This document shows positions 1 through 5,603 of a DNA stretch of 8,883 nucleotides, piece by piece. How positions within the stretch are numbered: the first letter of the stretch is position 1; every line of letters begins with the position of its first letter. The position numbers and the translations under genes were made by a program. The notes beneath the pieces were generated by a model. That model did no database searches, had not been told where the DNA came from, and saw only the letters and a program-made list of their open reading frames with translations. The DNA comes from JBGOTP01 sp041476545 (GTDB lineage: Bacteria > Acidobacteriota > Vicinamibacteria > Vicinamibacterales > CAVVIG01): positions 1 to 8,883 of the forward strand of contig JBGOTP010000217.1 in NCBI GenBank assembly GCA_041476545.1, given 5' to 3'.

Positions 1-2288
1 CGATGACCGGTCCGGCGACCGGCACGCTCCAGTACATGGCGCCCGAGCAGTTGGAAGGCCAGCACGTCGACGCACGCACCGACATCTTCGCCTTCGGCAT
101 CATCGTCTACGAGATGCTGACGGGCAAAAAGCCGTTCGAGGGAAAAAGCCGCGCGGTGCTGATTGCCTCGATCATGACCTCCGATCCTGATCCGCTGCCG
201 AACCCGGCGCTCGATCACATCGTGCAGCGCTGCCTCGCGAAGGATCCAGACGACCGGTGGCAGACGGTGCACGATCTGCTGATCCAGCTTCGGTGGATCT
301 CCGGCGTCGGCCGGCCGGGCGGATCGCTCACCACAGCCACGGCTTCAGAGCGGCGGCAAACAAGATTGGTTCGTGTGCTGCTCGCCACCGCGGCGGTTCT
401 TGTCGGATTGCTCGCGGTGCCGGCGGCGCTCTACATGCGCGGTCCCGGCGAGTCGGACGCGTTCCAGTTCCGGGCGCCGATCCTCGGCTTGAGCAACGCG
501 CACATCGCTCTCTCGCCCGACGGACGCTCAATCGCGCTCGTGGCGCGGCCCAACAATGGGGAGGCGGCGTCTCTGTTCGTTCGTCCGGTCGGCTCGGTCT
601 CCACACGCCGGCTCGCCGGAACCGACGATGCGACTCAGCCGTTCTGGTCCCCAGACAGTCGCTTCATCGGGTTCGTCGCAGGCGGGAAGTTGAAAAAGGT
701 CGAAGCCGTGGGCGGCCCGCCGCAGTTGATTGGCGACGCGCCGGATCTGGCGGGCGGCGCCTGGAACCGCGAAGGCACGATCCTGTTTGGTTCTCCCAAG
801 GGGCTGTTCCGCGTCTCCGCCGAAGGGGGAAAGCCGGAGGCGATCACGACCGTCGATTCCGGCGGCACGGGGCACTTCTGGCCGTACTTCCTGCCCGACG
901 GGCGTCACTACGTGTACCTGGCGTGGTCGTCGCAAGCCACGAGTCGCGCGATCTTCGCCGGCACGCTCGACTCGAAGGAGAAGAAGCGGCTGATGCCGGC
1001 TGAATCGAACGTCGCCTACGCCCGTTCGACAGGCTCAGGGCAAGCCTCACCTGGCTACCTTGTGTTCCACCGCGAGGCGACGCTCTTTGCGCAGCCGTTC
1101 GACGCGAAGACACTCTCGTTTACGGGAGATGCGGTCCACCTTGCGGACGGCGTGGCCTACAGCCCCGCGACCGGCCGCGGCGATTTCGCGGTGTCGCAAG
1201 ACGATGCGCTGATCTATTTTCAGGGCGCCGGGGGCGGCGGCGCTCCGACGGGTCGAGGACAAACGAACGACGGCACGCAGTTCGGCTGGGTCAGTCGAAC
1301 GGGCCAGCAACTGGCGCTCGCCGGCGAACCGGGCGTGTTCGGGGACATGGACGTGTCACCTGACCAAAAACTGGTCGCCGTAACCCGGCAGGAAGCGGGC
1401 GCGGCTGGCGCGGATATCTGGGTAATCGACTGGCAGCGCGCGGGCGTCGCGACGCGATTGACGCTCGATCCGGGCGACAACATTAATCCGGTCTGGTCTC
1501 CAGACGGAACCCGCGTCGCGTTCACGACCTACCGAAAGGGGAACGCCGATATCTACGTGAAGAACGCCAACGGCGTCGGCGCGGAAACACCGATCCTGGA
1601 ATCCTCGAGCAATGAGATTGTGGAAGCCTGGTCGCGAGACGGGCGATACATCGCCTACTTGTTCGGCCAGGACAACTTTGCGGATATCTACGCGCTTCCC
1701 ACCTTCGGCGACAAGAAGCCGTTCCCGGTGGTACAGGGGCATTTTCAAAAGAACGAGCCGCAGTTTTCGTACGACGGGAAGTGGCTGGCGTACACGTCCA
1801 ACGAATCCGGGATGTTCCAGGTGTACGTGATGTCGTTTCCGGCCGGAGATCGGCTCCAGATCTCAACCGACGGCGGCGGCCAGCCGCGATGGCGGCAAGA
1901 CGGAAAGGAGCTGTACTATCGGCGCTCGGGCGATAGCCGAATCATGGCGGTGGACATCAAGGTCGCGGCGAAAATCGAGTCCAGCGTGCCGCGCGTGCTC
2001 ATGTATCCTGGCTTCAACAACCCCATGACGCGAGATGAAACGCGGCACCAGTTGGTCGCCAGCCCGGACGGCCAGCGTTTTCTTTCCCGTGTTCCTCCAG
2101 GCCAGGCTGGGGGAACGGCGGCGCCGACGGCCGCCACGACGATTATTCCATCGACAGGTCAGGTGGGAGGGCGAGGTGGATTCGGCATTGGCGCTGGCGG
2201 AGCGGGGCGGGGAGGTTTCGCCAACGGCGCCAGCGGCTTCACGGTCATCCTCCATTGGCAGAGCTCGCTTCACAAAGTTAAAACTTAA
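1..2288 (+). CDS. Transmembrane Ser/Thr protein kinase with WD40-like (PD40) sensor domain, 5'-truncated by window edge (kinase A)
   Basis: Hanks-type Ser/Thr kinase fused through one membrane helix to a probable extracytoplasmic beta-propeller. The readable frame begins at base 3, inside the activation segment, so the N-lobe and the HRD and DFG motifs lie outside the window; the ATG at base 3 is internal. Numbering from that Met: GTLQYMAPEQ (7-16), alpha-F DIFAFG with Asp27, and CLAKDPDDRW ending the C-lobe with Arg85. A hydrophobic helix spans about 124-145. PD40-type repeats follow near 165-181, 211-233, 494-519, 541-554, 584-613, 627-640 and 682-695, several with SPDG or SPDS cores. A Gly-rich stretch (722-746) precedes the closing TVILHW strand. 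It aligns with kinase B from the activation loop almost to the end, indicating tandem duplication. Its TAA stop lies in an AT-rich heptamer array 45 bp before kinase B. Catalytic competence cannot be judged here. Ligand and substrate are unknown. Confidence 0.93.
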   Translation, partial: MTGPATGTLQYMAPEQLEGQHVDARTDIFAFGIIVYEMLTGKKPFEGKSRAVLIASIMTSDPDPLPNPALDHIVQRCLAKDPDDRWQTVHDLLIQLRWISGVGRPGGSLTTATASERRQTRLVRVLLATAAVLVGLLAVPAALYMRGPGESDAFQFRAPILGLSNAHIALSPDGRSIALVARPNNGEAASLFVRPVGSVSTRRLAGTDDATQPFWSPDSRFIGFVAGGKLKKVEAVGGPPQLIGDAPDLAGGAWNREGTILFGSPKGLFRVSAEGGKPEAITTVDSGGTGHFWPYFLPDGRHYVYLAWSSQATSRAIFAGTLDSKEKKRLMPAESNVAYARSTGSGQASPGYLVFHREATLFAQPFDAKTLSFTGDAVHLADGVAYSPATGRGDFAVSQDDALIYFQGAGGGGAPTGRGQTNDGTQFGWVSRTGQQLALAGEPGVFGDMDVSPDQKLVAVTRQEAGAAGADIWVIDWQRAGVATRLTLDPGDNINPVWSPDGTRVAFTTYRKGNADIYVKNANGVGAETPILESSSNEIVEAWSRDGRYIAYLFGQDNFADIYALPTFGDKKPFPVVQGHFQKNEPQFSYDGKWLAYTSNESGMFQVYVMSFPAGDRLQISTDGGGQPRWRQDGKELYYRRSGDSRIMAVDIKVAAKIESSVPRVLMYPGFNNPMTRDETRHQLVASPDGQRFLSRVPPGQAGGTAAPTAATTIIPSTGQVGGRGGFGIGAGGAGRGGFANGASGFTVILHWQSSLHKVKT
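1023..1049 (+). repeat. In-frame 27-bp insert containing a 'TTCGACAGGCTCAGGG' dispersed-repeat-like core
   Basis: Against kinase B, kinase A carries nine extra residues (341-349, RSTGSGQAS) between the conserved blocks AESN.AYA and GYLVFH. The underlying DNA contains ttcgacaggctcaggg (1025-1040) and a short inverted repeat, AGGCT (1031-1035) with AGCCT (1043-1047). The core resembles a short palindrome-associated sequence I recall as scattered in many GC-rich bacterial genomes; that identity is from memory and unchecked. The indel is seen directly by comparing the two paralogues. The insert length is a multiple of three, so the frame is kept. Confidence 0.6.
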
Positions 2289-2310
2289 AAGTTAGAAGTT
2301 AGAAGTAGTG
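2276..2310 (+). repeat. AT-rich heptamer tandem array across the stop codon of kinase A
   Basis: Five imperfect 7-base units lie end to end: agttaaa, acttaaa, agttaga, agttaga, agtagtg, with related A/G-rich sequence (agaagttaag) continuing to 2320. The array starts inside the kinase A coding sequence, supplies its last residues (KVKT) and its TAA stop (2286-2288), and fills most of the spacer before kinase B. Its base composition is strikingly unlike the GC-rich genes on either side, which suggests an inserted or slippage-expanded repeat. Confidence 0.7.
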
Positions 2311-2333
2311 AGAAGTTAAGGGTTCAAACAGAA

Positions 2334-5330
2334 GTGGCGCTGACGACAGGTTCGCGGCTCGGGCCGTACGAAATCCAATCCGCCATCGGTGCCGGCGGCA
2401 TGGGAGAAGTGTACAAGGCGCTCGACACGCGGCTGAACCGCGTGGTCGCCATCAAGGTGCTGCCGCCGCATTGGGCCGACAACACCGAGATGAAGCAGCG
2501 CTTCGAACGCGAAGCGCAGACGATTGCGGCGCTGAACCATCCGCACATCTGCACGCTGCACGACATCGGGGAAGCACCGGATCCGTCTGTCAAGTCCCCA
2601 GCCTCCGGCTCCCAACCTCCAACCTCTAGCCTCAAGCCTCCAATCCAGTTTCTCGTCATGGAGTACCTGGAGGGCGACACGCTCGCCGAGCGGCTGTCGC
2701 GCGGACGTCCGCGAAGCAGCAGACTCCCTCCCATCGGGAAGACATCCGCCGCGGAGACGCTCGCTCCCACAGAGAAGCTCGCCACCGCGGAGAAGCTCGC
2801 CACCGCTGAGGATGCGGAGGACACGGAGGTTCAAACCGTCAAGTCAGCGGGTCTGCCGATTGACGAGGCGCTGAAGTTCGCGATTCAGATCGCCGATGCG
2901 CTGGACAAGGCGCACCGGAAGGGCGTGACGCATCGCGACCTGAAACCGTCGAACATCATGCTGACGGCAACCGGGGCGAAGCTGCTCGATTTTGGACGGG
3001 CGAAATTCAACGTTGGGGCTGGTGGGCCGGGTGGGGCAGGTAGGCCGGGTGGGGCAGGTGGGGTGTCCGCTCTTCCGACGGATCAGAATCTGACGGCGCA
3101 GGGCGCCATCCTCGGCACGCTGCAGTACATGGCGCCCGAACAGCTCGAGGGCATCGAAGCGGACGCGCGGACCGACATCTTTGCGTTCGGCATGGTGCTT
3201 CACGAGATGGTCACCGGTAAGAAGGCGTTCGAGGGCAAGAGCCGGGTGCTGCTGATGTCGGCGATCGTCACCGCCGAGCCTCCTCCGCTTTCATCGGCAC
3301 AGCCCGCCACGCCTCCCGCGCTCGACCACGTGGTGAAGACGTGCCTGGCCAAGGATCCCAACGATCGCTGGCAGGACGCGCGGGATCTGCTGGCCGAGTT
3401 GCAATGGGTGGCGAGTGGCGGCGCCGAAACCGTGGCCGCCGCGCCGCGCGCGGTCCCTCTGCGAAGACGCGACCCGTGGTCGATCGCCTTGATGGCGGCC
3501 GCCGTGCTGCTGGTCGCGGCCCTGGCCACGCCGGCCGTTCGGTATCTTCGCGGTCCTGCCGCATCGGACGAGCTTCGCTTTCGTGTGCCGATCCAACTGA
3601 GCGCTCAGGCGGCGCAATCGAACGTTTTCAATGCCACGCAGTTCAATGCCGCCAATATCGCGATCGCGCCGGACGGACATGCGATTGTGTTCGTGGCTCG
3701 GAGCAACCCGGGGGAGCCGTGGTCCATGTTCGTCCGCCCGGTTGGGTCGGTCACGCCGCTGCGGTTGGCCGGCGCCGAGGAGGCCGCTCAGCCGTTCTGG
3801 TCCGCTGATAGTCGATCGATTGCCTTCATCTCGGGTGGGAAGCTGAAGAAGGTGGCGGCTTCGGGCGGGCCGCCGCAGGACATCTGCGAAGCCGCCGACT
3901 TTTCCGGCGGCACCTGGAACAGCGACGGGATCATCGTCTTCGGTACGCCGCGAGGGTTGTTCCGTGTCTCCGCTCAAGGTGGAAAGCCGGCGGCGCTCAC
4001 GACACTCGGTTCTTCAGAAACCGGACATTTCTGGCCGCGCTTCCTGCCAGATGGGCGTCATTACCTGTATCTCGCCTGGTCCGGGCAGGCGGGCACCCGC
4101 GCGATCTTCGCGGGAACGCTCGACGCGAAAGACACGACGAAGGTCATGGCGGCCGAATCGAAGGCCCTCTACACCGCGCCCAATTATCTGCTGTTCCGCC
4201 GGGAGAACACGGTCTACGCGCAGTCGTTCGATACCAAGAAGCTCACGGTGGCGGGAGAGCCGGTACGCGTCGCGGACGAGGTGACGACGAATGGCTCGAA
4301 CGGCGAGGGCAATTTCGACGTGTCTCGAGACGGCGCGCTGCTCTACTTCCACGGCTCTACCGGCGCCGGCGCCGGCCCGCAGTCCGACACCACGGACTGG
4401 CAGTTGGCGCGGGTCGATCGCGCCGGCGGACAGCTCGACACGGTGGGTCCCTACGGTCCGTATCGTGGCGTCAACCTCTCGCCGGACGGCAAGCGCACGG
4501 CGGTTCACAAGCACGAGGCCACGGGCGGCGACATCTGGGTGATCGAGCCAGGCGGCGCGGTCACGCGTCTCACGTTTGACGCATCGCGTCACAACTCGAT
4601 GCCCATCTGGTCCCCAGACGGAAACAAGATCGTGTACAGCTCGCTGCAAAAAGGGAAGTGGGGACTGTATCAGACGCTGTCGAACGGCTCGGGCACGGAG
4701 GAACTGCTCTTCGAATCCGACCTTCTCAAAGTCCCGATGTCGTGGTCCCCGGACGCAAAGCGCATCGTCTTCTGGGTCCAGGATACGAAGACCGCCGGCG
4801 ATCTATGGATCCTGCCGCTCGACGGCGACAAGAAGCCGACGGCGTTTGTCGCGACGTCGTTCAACGAAAGCCATCCACAAATTTCTCCTGACGGCAAATG
4901 GATCGCGTACACGTCCAACGCGACCGGCCGGGACGAGATCTACGTGCAGCCGTTCCCGGCTGGCAGCGGCCGATGGCAGGTGTCCACGGGCGGCGGCGAC
5001 TGGCCGCGATGGAAGCGCGACGGCAAGGAGATCTTTTTTCACGCGCTTGGCAACGGCGCGTTCATCGACGCGATCCTGTCAACACAGGTGACCGCGAGTG
5101 GCGCCACGTTCGAGCGGGCCGTCCCCAAAGAGTTGGTCCGGACGCCGGCCCTCAATCTTTCTCACAGCGGCGGCGACTACCAGATGTACGACGTCTCGGC
5201 CGACGGCCAGCGATTCCTCATTGCCCAATACGTCAACCAGGCTGCTGCTCCCACCGCCGGCCCGCTCAGGCCCGATCCGGCCAACGGCCTCGTCGTCGCC
5301 CTCCACTGGTCGTCTGCACTCAAGAAGTAG
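2334..5330 (+). CDS. Transmembrane Ser/Thr protein kinase with WD40-like (PD40) sensor domain, with three in-frame repeat inserts (kinase B)
   Basis: Complete 998-residue receptor-like kinase. The GTG start at 2334 is chosen because it puts the usual short leader before the Gly-rich loop GAGGMGEVY (19-27), with AAGGG (2318-2322) 11 bases upstream as a weak ribosome site; the next Met lies inside the G-loop. Catalytic residues are present: Lys41 (VAIK), alpha-C Glu60, HRD 200-202, Lys204, Asn207, DFG 219-221, APE 267-269, alpha-F Asp281 and Arg345. The DFG is followed by RAK rather than the usual LAK. A membrane helix spans about 382-403, then PD40 repeats (near 440-455, 486-500, 713-724, 757-770, 802-814, 847-872, 889-902, 952-963), ending in VVALHWSS. 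The kinase domain is longer than usual because of inserts at about residues 82-104, 126-173 and 227-244. It is a paralogue of kinase A, probably co-transcribed with it and in the same frame. It ends in two successive stops, TAG TGA. Predicted active, with kinase inside and propeller outside the membrane. Signal and substrate are unknown. Confidence 0.95.
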   Translation: MALTTGSRLGPYEIQSAIGAGGMGEVYKALDTRLNRVVAIKVLPPHWADNTEMKQRFEREAQTIAALNHPHICTLHDIGEAPDPSVKSPASGSQPPTSSLKPPIQFLVMEYLEGDTLAERLSRGRPRSSRLPPIGKTSAAETLAPTEKLATAEKLATAEDAEDTEVQTVKSAGLPIDEALKFAIQIADALDKAHRKGVTHRDLKPSNIMLTATGAKLLDFGRAKFNVGAGGPGGAGRPGGAGGVSALPTDQNLTAQGAILGTLQYMAPEQLEGIEADARTDIFAFGMVLHEMVTGKKAFEGKSRVLLMSAIVTAEPPPLSSAQPATPPALDHVVKTCLAKDPNDRWQDARDLLAELQWVASGGAETVAAAPRAVPLRRRDPWSIALMAAAVLLVAALATPAVRYLRGPAASDELRFRVPIQLSAQAAQSNVFNATQFNAANIAIAPDGHAIVFVARSNPGEPWSMFVRPVGSVTPLRLAGAEEAAQPFWSADSRSIAFISGGKLKKVAASGGPPQDICEAADFSGGTWNSDGIIVFGTPRGLFRVSAQGGKPAALTTLGSSETGHFWPRFLPDGRHYLYLAWSGQAGTRAIFAGTLDAKDTTKVMAAESKALYTAPNYLLFRRENTVYAQSFDTKKLTVAGEPVRVADEVTTNGSNGEGNFDVSRDGALLYFHGSTGAGAGPQSDTTDWQLARVDRAGGQLDTVGPYGPYRGVNLSPDGKRTAVHKHEATGGDIWVIEPGGAVTRLTFDASRHNSMPIWSPDGNKIVYSSLQKGKWGLYQTLSNGSGTEELLFESDLLKVPMSWSPDAKRIVFWVQDTKTAGDLWILPLDGDKKPTAFVATSFNESHPQISPDGKWIAYTSNATGRDEIYVQPFPAGSGRWQVSTGGGDWPRWKRDGKEIFFHALGNGAFIDAILSTQVTASGATFERAVPKELVRTPALNLSHSGGDYQMYDVSADGQRFLIAQYVNQAAAPTAGPLRPDPANGLVVALHWSSALKK
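2600..2641 (+). repeat. Heptamer tandem array (6 x 7 bp) inside the kinase N-lobe of kinase B
   Basis: Six imperfect 7-base units run end to end: agcctcc, ggctccc, aacctcc, aacctct, agcctca, agcctcc. They encode a Ser/Pro-rich stretch within residues ~82-104, between HPHICTLHDIG and FLVMEYLEG, the beta4-beta5 connection. Kinase C has only a short turn there (GMDQADGRT), so about 20 residues are extra. Because the unit is 7 bases, only changes in steps of three copies would keep the frame; the present six copies do. Confidence 0.75.
2754..2829 (+). repeat. 18-bp tandem repeat plus 'gaggatgcggaggacacgg' tail in the alpha-D region of kinase B
   Basis: Three 18-base units lie in frame: 2754-2771 (degenerate), 2772-2789 and 2790-2807, the last two differing at one base. 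They encode ETLAPT, EKLATA, EKLATA. An acidic tail follows (2808-2829, EDAEDTE) made of gag/gat/gcg/gac triplets. The repeat is the core of a larger insert, about residues 126-173, between GDTLAERLSRG and LPIDEAL; kinase C passes directly from GETLAERLRRG to PLAVEEAL. The gcggaggacacggagg wording resembles a widely scattered genomic repeat I recall from several phyla, but this is not checked. Confidence 0.75.
3012..3063 (+). repeat. G-rich 18-bp repeat in the activation segment of kinase B
   Basis: Two 18-base units (3021-3038 and 3039-3056) differ at one base (ggtggg versus ggtagg) and are flanked by partial copies. They are in frame and encode GGPGGA and GRPGGA within residues ~227-244. They sit between DFGRAKF and the GTLQYMAPEQ block, inside the activation loop, which is normally where such kinases are autophosphorylated. 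The plus strand is extremely G-rich and its complement is a CCCCACC-type low-complexity run. Confidence 0.75.
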
Positions 5331-5361
5331 TGATCGGTCAACGGTCGGAAGGTCTGTGCAA

Positions 5362-5384
5362 GGCGGCACCTCGTGGTGCTCGCC
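5362..5384 (+). other. Stem-loop downstream of kinase B
   Basis: GGCG-GCACC, loop TCGT, GGTGC, one unpaired T, CGCC: nine GC-rich base pairs with a four-base loop and a single bulge, starting 32 bases after the kinase B stop. No T-run follows, so it does not fit an intrinsic terminator. It could protect the mRNA 3' end or be part of a repeat element. Confidence 0.4.
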
Positions 5385-5576
5385 ACGCCTCCACTTCGCG
5401 ACCCGGGAAGTTGGCCTCTCGCTCGCCATCCTGCCGCAGTCGTGGCGGAGGAGGCTGCAGACGCGGTGTCGAGCGATGGCGACGGCTACCTCCAACGGGT
5501 TGGCGCCTCGAGTTGTCCCGGCCGCTCGCCTCATCCACCGGACTTGAAATGGGCCCACTACCCGCACCACCTCTGA

Positions 5577-5588
5577 CGCCTTAAGGCG
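5577..5588. promoter_or_regulatory. Perfect 12-bp palindrome upstream of kinase C
   Basis: CGCCTTAAGGCG is fully self-complementary and ends 15 bases before the GTG at 5604. It overlaps the only purine-rich stretch that could act as ribosome site for that start (aaggcgga, 5583-5590). It could be an operator half-site pair, an mRNA hairpin that masks translation, or chance. Function is inferred only from position and symmetry. Confidence 0.3.
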
Positions 5589-5603
5589 GACCGGTGGTAT
5601 CGT

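Larger units (their letters stand above)
5331..5603. other. 273-bp spacer between kinases B and C without a convincing gene
   Basis: No good start, ribosome site or recognisable protein was found here on either strand. Long open frames cross it, but all are extensions of shadow frames from the flanking kinases. It holds a 9-bp hairpin near its left end (5362-5384) and a perfect 12-bp palindrome near its right end (5577-5588). The block about 5385-5570 has no similarity to the neighbouring kinases that I can see and may be a relic of a mobile or dispersed element; this is speculative. Any separate promoter for kinase C should lie here, but I cannot point to convincing -35/-10 boxes. Confidence 0.6.

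Noticed and set aside
2600..2829. CRISPR-like repeats
   Set aside because: Units of 7 and 18 bp are contiguous with no unique spacers between them, and they are translated as part of a kinase.
2577..3065. Kinase B as a dead pseudokinase or a frameshifted pseudogene because of its inserts
   Set aside because: Lys41, Glu60, HRD, Asn207, DFG, APE and Arg345 are all present and the frame is open for 998 codons.
4898..5584. Plus-strand open frame of 228 codons running from kinase B into the spacer
   Set aside because: Most of it overlaps the kinase B propeller in another frame, and the spacer part has no start, ribosome site or known motif.
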